Origin: Alphaproteobacteria bacterium UBA3612
GTDB lineage: Bacteria; Pseudomonadota; Alphaproteobacteria; Sphingomonadales; Sphingomonadaceae
DNA length: 64,000 bases
Direction: 5' to 3'
NCBI GenBank assembly: GCA_002375465.1
Contig: DFLT01000003.1
Span: 186,001-250,000 of the forward strand
The notes under the pieces were generated by a model. It saw only the letters and a list, made by a program, of their open reading frames with translations, ran no database searches and was not told where the DNA came from. Below are positions 7,716-16,250 of this stretch, in pieces. Both the position numbers and the translations under genes were made by a program. The first letter of the stretch is position 1. Every line of letters starts with the position of its first letter.

Positions 7716-9848
7716 TCAGCGGGTTACGACAAGGGCATCCAATGCCGTCACGCCCTCGCCCACGCCGTAGACCATCAACGGGTTGATCTCGATTTCCTCT
7801 ATGCCGATGGGTGCGCGCACGGCCGCGCCAAGGCGCACCACTGCATCTGCCACGGCCTCCACGTCGCGGGCGCTCCGGCCCCTGAACTCCTCGAGCAGGC
7901 GGGCGCCACGAAGGCCGCGAATGCGATCGATTGCCCGCGCATGAGAGATATCGGCAGGCAGCAGGATCGTCGCGTCGAGCGCCTCTGTCAGCACACCCCC
8001 CAAGCCGACCAGCAGAGATGCGCCCCATTCGGCATGGTGGCGAGCTCCGACGATCATCTCGACGCCCGGCGCGCTCATCCGCTCGACCAGAACACCGTCG
8101 ATCTCGGTCGTGCCGATATTCGCCATCAGCCGGTCCCATGCCGCCAGCAATGCCGCCTCGTCGCCAATATTCAGGATAACGCCGCCCGCGTCGCTTTTAT
8201 GCGACAGAGCCGCCGCCTGCGCCTTCAACACGACGGGATAGCCTATTTCCTGAGCTACGGTGCGGGCAGTGTCCCGATCCTTGACCAGTTTTCCGTCCGG
8301 CACCCGAATACCCAGATCACGCAAAAACGCCTTGCCGACATATTCCGGCTTAACGCCCGCAGCCGGCCAAGCTGATAGGCCCGTGGCGGGTGGGGTACGA
8401 TCGTCCGCACCCTTCAGCGCATCGGCATAGCGCGAAGCCGCCGCAAAGGCTCGCATCGCGCGCTCTGGCGAGCGGTATAGCGGCGTTTCGCTTTCAATCA
8501 TGGCCGCGCGAAAATCGGGGTCGAGTGGCGATTCATCGCCGATGACCGCCACCGCGACCGGCTTTAAGGAGGTCAGCGCCTCCGGCACGATGGCGTCGGC
8601 CTTGGCCCGCTGCTGCGCGGGGCCGCCGCCCGTCACCGACAGCAACAAGCCGCCGACCTTCTCATCCGCCAGCATAGCGGCCGTGGTCGTGCGGAAAATC
8701 GTGGCGTCAGCATAGCCTGTCGTGCCGATGTCGAGGGGATTGTCGATTTCCATATTGGCGGGGAGCAATCCGGCGATACGCTCCCGCGTCATGTCCGTCA
8801 TCGGCGCCAGCGTCAGACCGACATCCTCCGCGAAGTCAAAGCTCATCCCCCGCACCGCGCCGGAATTCGTGATAATCCCCAGATCGCCGGTCGCCGGCTT
8901 TGGAAAGCGGTGGAGCAGCGCAACCGTATCCAGCAGTTCGTCCATCGTATCGACCACGACGACAGCTTCGTTCTCGACCGCCGTACGCATCAATGCATGA
9001 TCGCCGACCATCGCGCCCGTGTGGGATTGGGCCGCTTCGCGTCCACGGCGGCTACGGCCCGGATGCAGAACCACAACTGGGATGCCGGCGTTTCTCGCCC
9101 CGATAGCGGAGGCCAGGAACGCCGCTGGCTCACGAATTTGTTCGGCATAGATCGCAATGGCGTTGGCGCTGCGCTCCTGAACGATGAAATCGATGACATC
9201 ACTCGTCTTCGAAACCGCTTCGTTTCCGGTGGCTGCCGCCAAAGAGACGGCCACGCCGCGCCCCAGCATGGCCGCGCGAATGGCCGAAGAGACAGCACCG
9301 CTTTGCGCGATGACGGCAACATTGCGCCGCTGTCCGACGGGCATCGGGTGCAGGGGTTCAAAGCTGAGGGCAGCTCCGTCGAGATAATTGACATAGCCGA
9401 GGCAATTCGGCCCCAGCATCGCCATCCCCGCCCCCCGGCAAATACTGGCAAGCTCCTCCTGGACGGCAAGCCCCTCTTCACCCGCCTCAGCAAAGCCGGA
9501 TGCGAATATGACGAGGCCGCCGACGCCCCTGTTTGCGCAGGCCCGCGCCGCGTCCAGAATGGCCTTTTGCGGAATGTTGAGAACCACGGCATCGACACCC
9601 TGTGGCAGTTCATCCGCAGACGGAATGCAGGGGCGACCGGCGATCTCGCTGCGCGTCGGGCTGATCAGGTGGACAGGCCCGTCAAAATCGAAACGGTCGC
9701 AATTGGCGAGGATCGCGCCGCCCATCGTCTTGGGATCAGGCGAAGCGCCCGCAATGGCAATCGAGCCGGGACGAAACAGCCGCGTCAGGCCACGTTGCGC
9801 CGCTTGCCGTGGGGTGTCCGCGTCCTGCTTCTGCACCGTCGCCATCAA
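7716..9848 (-). CDS. ADP-forming acyl-CoA synthetase (FerA-like)
   Basis: A 710-residue single-chain acid-CoA ligase (ADP-forming). The N-terminal CoA-binding domain (RPGSIAIAGASPDPKTMGG) is followed by the succinyl-CoA-ligase-like domain with the phospho-His loop SHTGAM (His at about residue 276), then a C-terminal ATP-grasp domain (GYPVVLKAQAAALSHKSDAGG to IEEIEINPLMVYG). The reaction is acid + CoA + ATP to acyl-CoA + ADP + Pi. Sphingobium feruloyl-CoA synthetase FerA is of this type, and the following gene is FerB-like. This gives a two-step activation and chain-shortening unit. An alternative start lies one codon in (9845). It is divergent from the cupin gene across a 246-base gap. Confidence 0.9.
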   Translation of the reverse strand: MMATVQKQDADTPRQAAQRGLTRLFRPGSIAIAGASPDPKTMGGAILANCDRFDFDGPVHLISPTRSEIAGRPCIPSADELPQGVDAVVLNIPQKAILDAARACANRGVGGLVIFASGFAEAGEEGLAVQEELASICRGAGMAMLGPNCLGYVNYLDGAALSFEPLHPMPVGQRRNVAVIAQSGAVSSAIRAAMLGRGVAVSLAAATGNEAVSKTSDVIDFIVQERSANAIAIYAEQIREPAAFLASAIGARNAGIPVVVLHPGRSRRGREAAQSHTGAMVGDHALMRTAVENEAVVVVDTMDELLDTVALLHRFPKPATGDLGIITNSGAVRGMSFDFAEDVGLTLAPMTDMTRERIAGLLPANMEIDNPLDIGTTGYADATIFRTTTAAMLADEKVGGLLLSVTGGGPAQQRAKADAIVPEALTSLKPVAVAVIGDESPLDPDFRAAMIESETPLYRSPERAMRAFAAASRYADALKGADDRTPPATGLSAWPAAGVKPEYVGKAFLRDLGIRVPDGKLVKDRDTARTVAQEIGYPVVLKAQAAALSHKSDAGGVILNIGDEAALLAAWDRLMANIGTTEIDGVLVERMSAPGVEMIVGARHHAEWGASLLVGLGGVLTEALDATILLPADISHARAIDRIRGLRGARLLEEFRGRSARDVEAVADAVVRLGAAVRAPIGIEEIEINPLMVYGVGEGVTALDALVVTR

Positions 9849-10094
9849 TCCAGCTCTCCTATCCCCAAATCCGCGTTCTTGTGTGACGCCGACCGCAATT
9901 TCCCGCCGCGGACCGATATGTCCAATGCCGTTTCTACAGCACTTCGATAGTAGCCAGATATGGATACACGAGAATAAGTTTTGATAACGATGAGGTATCG
10001 GCCTGCCTTTGGGAAGGAATTGGACCCATAGCTGCCCCCCGGATAGTCTGGACCAAGGCTGGCAAGAACAGCACAGCGCTTGGGAGAGGATTTT

Positions 10095-11024
10095 ATGTAC
10101 GGTCGCAACGATTTGCGGACGAGTCTCACGACGAGCGCTGCCAAACCTGCTGCGACAAGTTTTCAGTCCGCCAGTTATGCACCGTTCTACGACACGGATC
10201 CCCAGGAAACATCTTCATTCGCACGCACATGGTATGCGCGCGGTCAGACCATGATCGTCGCGTATAGCGAAGTTGGGGATGGAGCCGTTCTGGAGCGGAT
10301 AGGGCAGCTCGACGAATATGCAATCGTCCTGCCGGACGAGGGTGCGGAACTGGAAATCGAATTCGAGGGCGAAACCAGCGTCATGAGCGGCCGCGCCGTC
10401 GCTTTTGTACCTGATGGCGACAGCCGCGTCACGGTACGGAAGGGTGGCCGGATGCTGCGCCTTTTCACGACCCGGTCCACTGACCTGGCGGAGCGTTGCG
10501 TGAATGCCGCCGCCTACAGGCAGCCCGATCCCAATGTCGCCGAATTCCAGCCTTGGCCTGACCCCGTCGGCGGCCGCAAGGTGCGCGTCTATTCCGGCAG
10601 CATCCCGGGAGAGGAGGGCCGCTTTGGCCGTCTGTATCGGGGCTCCACAATCATGGTGAATTTCGGCGACGGACGCGTCGGTCCCCGCGCGGCGGACAAT
10701 CTTTCGCCGCACCATCATGATGATTTCGAACAATATTCCATTGCCCTGGACGGTGATTACATCCACCATCTGCGCTGGCCCTGGATCAGTGATTCCACAA
10801 AATGGCTGGACGACGATCATGAACATATCGCCGCCCCGTCCGTGGCGGTCATTCCGCCACCCGCGACGCATACGTCGCAGGGCATCGCCCCCGGACTGAA
10901 CAGATTGCTGGATGTCTTTTGCCCGCCGCGCATGGACTTCTCAATGAAGCCGGGCTGGGTGCTGAACGCGGATGAATATCCAATGCCAGAGGACACGACC
11001 AAAACACAGGACTCCGACCAATGA
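10095..11024 (+). CDS. cupin-like metal-binding protein, function unknown
   Basis: A 309-residue protein that looks bicupin-like. An N-terminal half (YAIVLPDEGAELEIEF, FVPDGDSRVTV) precedes a C-terminal half with LSPHHHDDFEQYSIAL and PPPATHTSQG, consistent with a cupin metal site of His and Glu. The ATG at 10095 is preceded by GGGAGAGG; a TTG at 10080 in the same frame has no better signal. It overlaps the DUF6282-type gene by 4 bases, so they form one unit. I do not recognise a characterised family member. It could be a dioxygenase, isomerase or small-molecule sensor of the cupin superfamily. Confidence 0.75.
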   Translation: MYGRNDLRTSLTTSAAKPAATSFQSASYAPFYDTDPQETSSFARTWYARGQTMIVAYSEVGDGAVLERIGQLDEYAIVLPDEGAELEIEFEGETSVMSGRAVAFVPDGDSRVTVRKGGRMLRLFTTRSTDLAERCVNAAAYRQPDPNVAEFQPWPDPVGGRKVRVYSGSIPGEEGRFGRLYRGSTIMVNFGDGRVGPRAADNLSPHHHDDFEQYSIALDGDYIHHLRWPWISDSTKWLDDDHEHIAAPSVAVIPPPATHTSQGIAPGLNRLLDVFCPPRMDFSMKPGWVLNADEYPMPEDTTKTQDSDQ

Positions 11025-11944
11025 CCGACCGCATCGAAAACCTGCTGAAGGGCGCCATCGACCTGCATTGCCATTCCGGCCCGTCGGTGATGCCCCGCCG
11101 GCTGAACCATGTCGAGGCCATCAAGGAAGGTGAAGCCGCCGGCCTGCGCGCAATCCTGTTCAAGGATCATTATTACTCGGTCACGCCGGTCGCGGCCCTG
11201 CTGGACGAGATCATGCCGGGAAAGGTCAAATTGCTGAGCGGCGTGCCGCTGAACAATACAACGGGTGGCCTCAACCCCTATGCGGTCGAACATGGATTCA
11301 AGCTGGGCGCGCGACTGGTGTGGATGCCGACCTTTTCCGCGGCGAACCACATTCGCCATTCCCATCGGAAGCAGTTCCTTCCCACCAAGGAGAAAATGCT
11401 CGACCCGACCATGCTGACCGTGATCGACGAGCGCGGCGCGCTGAAGGACGAGGTAAAGCAGATCCTCGACCAGATCGCCGAATATGACGCCGTCCTGTCG
11501 GCGGGCCATCTGCACATCAGCGAAATCTGGCCCCTGTTCCGCGAAGCGAAGGAACGCGGTGTTACCCGCCTTCTGGTGAATCACCCCAGCTTTCTGATCG
11601 ACGCGAACCACGCCGATCTGGGCGAACTCGCCTCAATGGGTGCCTATCTGGAGCATAGCTGCTGCATGTGGGCCGGCGTGCAGGGAAAGAATTACACCGC
11701 GGAGGGCCTGAAGGGCCTGATCGAAGCGGGCGGCGTTCCCAACACAATCATCGGCTCCGATCTGGGACAGGTCGGCAATCCGACACCGGTCGAGGGGCTG
11801 CGCTATGTCATCCAGATGCTGATCGATCTGGAATATGACGATGATGATATCCGGCGCCTGATCGGCACCAATGCCGCAACGCTGATGGGTCTGGAGACTG
11901 CCGAGGCGGAAGAGCAGACCTCGCGAGCATCGGCGGTCGCGTAA
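11021..11944 (+). CDS. DUF6282-type amidohydrolase/PHP-like metal hydrolase
   Basis: A 307-residue protein that looks like a TIM-barrel metal hydrolase. The candidate ligands are intact: IDLHCHSGPS near the N-terminus, SAGHLHISE, LVNHPSF and the late Asp in IGSDLGQVGNP. The pattern suits the DUF6282 group of amidohydrolase-like proteins. It is translationally coupled (ATGA) to the cupin and followed by an aldehyde dehydrogenase. Hydrolysis or decarboxylation of an organic acid is plausible. It contrasts with the amidohydrolase at 29095-29976, which has lost these ligands. Confidence 0.75.
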   Translation: MTDRIENLLKGAIDLHCHSGPSVMPRRLNHVEAIKEGEAAGLRAILFKDHYYSVTPVAALLDEIMPGKVKLLSGVPLNNTTGGLNPYAVEHGFKLGARLVWMPTFSAANHIRHSHRKQFLPTKEKMLDPTMLTVIDERGALKDEVKQILDQIAEYDAVLSAGHLHISEIWPLFREAKERGVTRLLVNHPSFLIDANHADLGELASMGAYLEHSCCMWAGVQGKNYTAEGLKGLIEAGGVPNTIIGSDLGQVGNPTPVEGLRYVIQMLIDLEYDDDDIRRLIGTNAATLMGLETAEAEEQTSRASAVA

Positions 11945-12008
11945 AAGCGACGGTCGGGTTTTGTGTAACAATGCCAGGGCCTGTCGCCCCTCGACGGAGA
12001 ATTCGAAA

Positions 12009-13421
12009 ATGAAACGCGAATACCACCTTACCATCGATGGTCAGCCAGTACCGGGCGCCAGCACATTCGACGTCATCAATCCGGCAACCGGTGAAGCGTT
12101 CGCACAATGCCCAAAGGCGGATGAGGCGCAGCTGGAACTGGCGGTCGCCGCGGCGCGTCGCGCGTTTGCCGCCTGGGCTGCGACGCCGATCGAGGAACGC
12201 GGCAAAAAGATCGCCGCGATCGCCGACGCCATCGAAGCGCGCATTTCAGAATTCGCATCCCTGCTGACCGAAGAACAGGGAAAGCCGCTAGACCAGGCAA
12301 CGGGCGAAATGAAGGGCACCATCAATGTGCTGCGCGCATTTTCGGAGATGCGGCATGAGCCAAAAACCATATTGGATGGCGGTGGAAAGCAGGCAGTCGA
12401 ATATCGCAAGCCGCTGGGCGTGGTCGCGGCCATCGTGCCATGGAATTTTCCGGTCATCCTGCTGGCGAACAAATTTGCGCCCGCCCTGGTCGCTGGCAAC
12501 ACGATCATTATAAAACCAGCGCCCACAACACCGCTCACCGCGCTGTTGTTCGCGGAAGTGTGCCGAGACATTCTGCCGGCCGGTGTGGTCAATCTGATCT
12601 GCGACGAAAACGACTTGGGGGCGCTGCTTTCCTCTCACCCAGAGGTGGACAAGGTGTCCTTCACCGGTTCGACAGAGACCGGCCGGAAGGTGATGGCGTC
12701 AGCAGCGGCCGGCCTGAAACGCATAACGCTGGAGCTGGGCGGCAATGATGCTTCCATCGTCCTCGACGACGTCGACCCCATCGAGACGGCGCAACAGGTG
12801 TTCAACGGGGCAATGCGAAACGCCGGCCAGATCTGCGTTGCCATCAAGCGCGTCTATGTGCCGGAGGCGATTTACGACGAGTTCTGCACCGAACTCGCGC
12901 GGCTGGCGGAGGAGGCTATCGTCGACGATGGCGCCCGGCAGGGAACGCAGATCGGTCCCATCCAGAACCGGCAGCAGTTCGAAAAGGTTTCCGCGCTTTT
13001 GGATGAAACGCGGGGGCATGCCCGCATCATCGCGGGCGGCAAGGCGCTGGATCGGCCGGGCTATTTCATCCCGCCCACCATCGTGCGCGACATTGCCGAC
13101 GACGCCCTGCTGGTAAGGGAAGAACAGTTCGGCCCCGTCCTGCCAGTGCTGAAATATACCGACATTGACGACCTGGTCGATCGCGCCAACGCCACGCCCT
13201 ACGGCCTGGGCGGGACGATCTGGAGCAAGGACGTCGCGCGGGCGACGCAAATCGCCCAGCGCCTGTCGACCGGCACGGTCTGGATCAATCAGTTGATGGC
13301 AATCGATCCCCGCATCCCGTTCCGTGGTGCAAAGCAATCCGGCATTGGTGTCGAGGGCGGCCAGGCGGGTTTTGAGGAATATACGCAGGCGCAAATCATC
13401 AACACCGCCCTGCCCGCCTGA
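12009..13421 (+). CDS. aldehyde dehydrogenase, semialdehyde dehydrogenase type
   Basis: A 470-residue ALDH. Motifs are PWNFPVILLANKFAPAL, FTGSTETG, ITLELGGNDA (base Glu), GQICVAIKR (catalytic Cys) and EEQFGPVLPV. The Arg/Lys-poor substrate loop does not fix specificity, but overall spacing is like succinate-semialdehyde or betaine-aldehyde dehydrogenases. The ATG at 12009 follows GACGGAGAATTCGAAA; starts further upstream lack support. It is 64 bases downstream of the DUF6282-type gene and ends before a strong terminator, so it is probably the last gene of the 10095-13421 unit. Confidence 0.9.
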   Translation: MKREYHLTIDGQPVPGASTFDVINPATGEAFAQCPKADEAQLELAVAAARRAFAAWAATPIEERGKKIAAIADAIEARISEFASLLTEEQGKPLDQATGEMKGTINVLRAFSEMRHEPKTILDGGGKQAVEYRKPLGVVAAIVPWNFPVILLANKFAPALVAGNTIIIKPAPTTPLTALLFAEVCRDILPAGVVNLICDENDLGALLSSHPEVDKVSFTGSTETGRKVMASAAAGLKRITLELGGNDASIVLDDVDPIETAQQVFNGAMRNAGQICVAIKRVYVPEAIYDEFCTELARLAEEAIVDDGARQGTQIGPIQNRQQFEKVSALLDETRGHARIIAGGKALDRPGYFIPPTIVRDIADDALLVREEQFGPVLPVLKYTDIDDLVDRANATPYGLGGTIWSKDVARATQIAQRLSTGTVWINQLMAIDPRIPFRGAKQSGIGVEGGQAGFEEYTQAQIINTALPA

Positions 13422-13453
13422 CACGCCGCCACCCTGTTCCATGCCTCCAAAGA

Positions 13454-13486
13454 CCCACCCCGCCCCACGGTGGCGGGTGGGTTTTT
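13454..13486 (+). terminator. rho-independent terminator
   Basis: CCCACCCCGCC pairs with GGCGGGTGGG (one-base bulge) around a short loop and is followed by TTTTT at 13482-13486. It lies 33 bases after the aldehyde dehydrogenase stop and just before the end of the converging MFS gene, so it insulates the two operons. Confidence 0.85.
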
Positions 13487-13492
13487 AGGTTT

Positions 13493-14665
13493 TCAGTTCC
13501 GGCGCCGCATGTAGCGATATAGCGTGAATAGGAACGATAAGAAGGTGAAGGCCGCCACCGCCCGGAAAGCGCCGTGCCGCGTCAGGGCGACGCTCATCGG
13601 TTCGACAACGAACGGGTTCAGGAAATCGCCCAGGAAGATCGCTGAATAAAGCATCGCGATGGCGCGATCACGGATTTTGTCATCCGCCTTCACCGCCAGG
13701 GTGGAGATCATGTGGGGCATATAAAGCCCCGCCGAAATACCGGTAATCACGCACCCAATGGTCGCCGCCAACGGGGTTTGTGCGAAGCCGAGCAATCCAA
13801 GGCCCAGCGACCAGTTGAGGAACGCGACAGGGAAAATACGTTCAAGCCCGATCCATGCAGCAAGCCGCCCATAGCCGAAGCCGCCGATCATCGCCCCGAC
13901 TGACGCCATCACCGCAATACGGCTTACCTGCGATGGTTCATCGATACCGATTTCATCCAGCAGGAAGGACAATTGTGTCGTCGTCATCATCAGCACGACG
14001 CCGAAAACCACGATAACCAGATAGAATGGCCACAGCGACAGCAGGCTCGCATCCGGCTTCATTGCCGTGCCCGGTGGTGGAACGGCAACAGGCGCAGGCT
14101 GCGTCGCCTTTCCACGCGCAATGAATAGCAGCGCGAGCAACAGAAAGCCGAAGCCGTAAACCGCGAAGGGCAGCCGCCAGCCCCCTAACGAGCCGAGTTC
14201 GCCGCCAAGGAGGATGCCGCTTATTCCGCCGACGGAACCCAGGGCCCCCTTGATACCTAGCAGCTTCGCCCGCTTTACGGCCTCATAACGTGCGGCGATC
14301 AGTGCGGTCGTCCCGATGCCGACGAAAGACGCCGCAACGCCCAGCAGGAACCGTGAGCCGAGCATAAGCGGCGCGCCCGAAACATACAGGCCAGCCGTGC
14401 CTGCAAGCCCATAGAGCGCGAGGCCCGCCAGCAACAGGCGGAAGGTACCCACCGCCTTTACCGCAGCCGCACTGAGGAAACCGCCCGCGATCAATCCCAG
14501 CGCCGGAGAGGTCATCACCGCCTGAGATAATTGCGCGCCCTCACTGCCGCCACCGAAAGATTCGGCGAGCATCGGCAGCACCGGGATCAGCACCACCAGG
14601 ACAAGCGCGGTCGTCGCCGACCCGGTCATCAGGACGCCGACGAATAGACGCTCGCGGAGGGTCAA
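13493..14665 (-). CDS. MFS transporter
   Basis: A 390-residue major facilitator with about twelve hydrophobic segments, starting near GVLMTGSATTALVLVVLIPVL, a central loop (KATQPAPVAVPPPG) and a basic C-terminus (YRYMRRRN). It is the last gene of the long minus-strand operon and overlaps the thiolase gene by 4 bases. In this position it could import the organic-acid substrate across the inner membrane after TonB-dependent uptake, or export an intermediate. The direction of transport cannot be read from the sequence. Confidence 0.88.
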   Translation of the reverse strand: MTLRERLFVGVLMTGSATTALVLVVLIPVLPMLAESFGGGSEGAQLSQAVMTSPALGLIAGGFLSAAAVKAVGTFRLLLAGLALYGLAGTAGLYVSGAPLMLGSRFLLGVAASFVGIGTTALIAARYEAVKRAKLLGIKGALGSVGGISGILLGGELGSLGGWRLPFAVYGFGFLLLALLFIARGKATQPAPVAVPPPGTAMKPDASLLSLWPFYLVIVVFGVVLMMTTTQLSFLLDEIGIDEPSQVSRIAVMASVGAMIGGFGYGRLAAWIGLERIFPVAFLNWSLGLGLLGFAQTPLAATIGCVITGISAGLYMPHMISTLAVKADDKIRDRAIAMLYSAIFLGDFLNPFVVEPMSVALTRHGAFRAVAAFTFLSFLFTLYRYMRRRN

Positions 14666-15834
14666 GCGGGGCCCAATATCAGACCGCTGGTCGGAACGCC
14701 CGTCCCCGCCGTCACAAGCACGGGGCCGTCCCCCGGCACCTGATTGACCGACGTCCCGCGTACCTGGCGCACACCTTCGGCAATGCCGTTCATACCGTGA
14801 ATATATGCCTCACCAAGCTGGCCACCGTTCGTGTTGACCGGCAGCCGTCCGCCGATTTCCAGATTGCCCTCTCGCACGAACTCCTTTGCCTGACCCTTTG
14901 GCGCAAAGCCAAATGCTTCGAGCTGTGTAAGGACATAAGGCGTGAAGTGGTCATACAGTGTTGCCGTGCGGATATCGGCGGCCTTGACGCCCGCCTGTGC
15001 ATAAAGCTGCTCCGCAACCAGATCCATTTCCGACAAGCGGGTTATGTCCTCTCGATAATAGCTGGTCATCATCTGCTGGTCGTCCGCTGCCCCCTGTGCG
15101 GCTGCCCGAATGATTGCGGGCGGCTGGCGCAGTTTCTTCGCGCGTTCGGCGCTCGTGACGACGATCGCTTGCGCACCGTCCGATTCCTGGCAGCAGTCGA
15201 GAAGGTGGAGCGGCTCCACGATCCAGCGCGATTGCTGATGCTCCTCCAGCGTAATGGGCTGTTCGTAGAACCAGGCATTCGGATTATTGGCGGCATGGCG
15301 CCGGCAAGCAACGGACACACGTCCGAAATCTTCCGACGTCGCGCCGCTTTCGTACATGTAGCGCTGCGCCGCCATGGCGACCCATGATGCGGGCGAGAGC
15401 AAGCCGAATGGTACATAATAGCCGTAATGGGCGGATTCCGCGTTCGGCACGGGCGGCGGCGTGTAACCGCTGCCAAAACGGTACTGCGACCGCTCGTTCA
15501 TGGCGCGATAGCAAACAACCACCTCTGCAACGCCGGTCGCGACGGCCATCGCCGCCTGCATGATCGGCGCGCAAGCCGCTCCGCCGCCATAGTGAACGCG
15601 GCTGAAAAACTTCAGCGACTTGCCACCGATGTTACGAAAAACCTCGATCTCGGGGTTATTGTCCATCGTGAAAGTGGACAGGCCATCCACCTCTTCGCGG
15701 TCGATGCCGGCATCTTCCAGAGCCGTGGTGATTGCCTCTACGGCCAAGCGCAATTCGGATCGGCCGCTATTCTTGGAAAATTCGGTCGCGCCAATGCCGA
15801 CGATTGCGGCCTTTCCGGATAGAGTTCCGCTCAT
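14662..15834 (-). CDS. ltp2: SCP2-type thiolase, Ltp2-like side-chain aldolase
   Basis: A 390-residue thiolase-fold protein of the lipid-transfer (SCP2/Ltp) class, with IVGIGATEF near the start, HYGGGAACAPI, ESDGAQAIVVTS, TLYDHFTPYVL, and NGGQLGEAYIHGMNG with a conserved Tyr. In actinobacteria Ltp2, held to the DUF35 domain of ChsH2, performs the retro-aldol cleavage that releases propionyl-CoA and the 17-keto steroid. The gene is next to MaoC, ACAD, MaoC-DUF35 and ACAD genes in the same operon, the igr layout. It overlaps both neighbours by 4 bases. An ordinary thiolase role is less likely given the partner genes. Function is inferred from context and family. Confidence 0.82.
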   Translation of the reverse strand: MSGTLSGKAAIVGIGATEFSKNSGRSELRLAVEAITTALEDAGIDREEVDGLSTFTMDNNPEIEVFRNIGGKSLKFFSRVHYGGGAACAPIMQAAMAVATGVAEVVVCYRAMNERSQYRFGSGYTPPPVPNAESAHYGYYVPFGLLSPASWVAMAAQRYMYESGATSEDFGRVSVACRRHAANNPNAWFYEQPITLEEHQQSRWIVEPLHLLDCCQESDGAQAIVVTSAERAKKLRQPPAIIRAAAQGAADDQQMMTSYYREDITRLSEMDLVAEQLYAQAGVKAADIRTATLYDHFTPYVLTQLEAFGFAPKGQAKEFVREGNLEIGGRLPVNTNGGQLGEAYIHGMNGIAEGVRQVRGTSVNQVPGDGPVLVTAGTGVPTSGLILGPA

Positions 15835-16250
15835 GCCGCACCTCCGAAGTTCAATTTCACCGTCGCGCCGACATGTTCGCCGATCGCGTTGCGGCCGCTG
15901 ACACGCACTTCGACCTTGTCGCCCTGAACCTCGGTGACTTCGCCGGTCAATTTCATGGTATCGCCAACGAAATTTGGCGCGCCAAGCTTGATATCAACAC
16001 TGTCGATACGCGCCGCAGCGCCGCACCAGTCGCTGACAAAACGCTGTACGAACCCGTTGGTGGTCAGGATGTTCATGAAGATGTCGGGCACGCCGGTGGC
16101 CTGCGCCGCCGCCTTATCGTGGTGCACATTCTCGAAATCATTGGTCGCAATCGCGCTCGCGACGATGGCCGAGGCGGTGATCGGCACCACCAGTTCGGGA
16201 AGTGACTGGCCGACGGCGATGTCCGAAATGGTCACAATCTGATTGCTCAT
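15831..16250 (-). CDS. chsH1: MaoC-family enoyl-CoA hydratase, ChsH1-like
   Basis: A 139-residue single hot-dog domain. The hydratase motif ATNDFENVHHDKAAAQ supplies the catalytic Asp (residue 38) and His (43). It should add water to the 2-enoyl-CoA made by the ACAD pair, giving the tertiary 3-hydroxyacyl-CoA cleaved by the neighbouring aldolase. ChsH1 works only as a heteromer with ChsH2, and that partner gene is two positions upstream (17391-18335). It has 4-base overlaps with the flanking genes. Confidence 0.82.
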   Translation of the reverse strand: MSNQIVTISDIAVGQSLPELVVPITASAIVASAIATNDFENVHHDKAAAQATGVPDIFMNILTTNGFVQRFVSDWCGAAARIDSVDIKLGAPNFVGDTMKLTGEVTEVQGDKVEVRVSGRNAIGEHVGATVKLNFGGAA

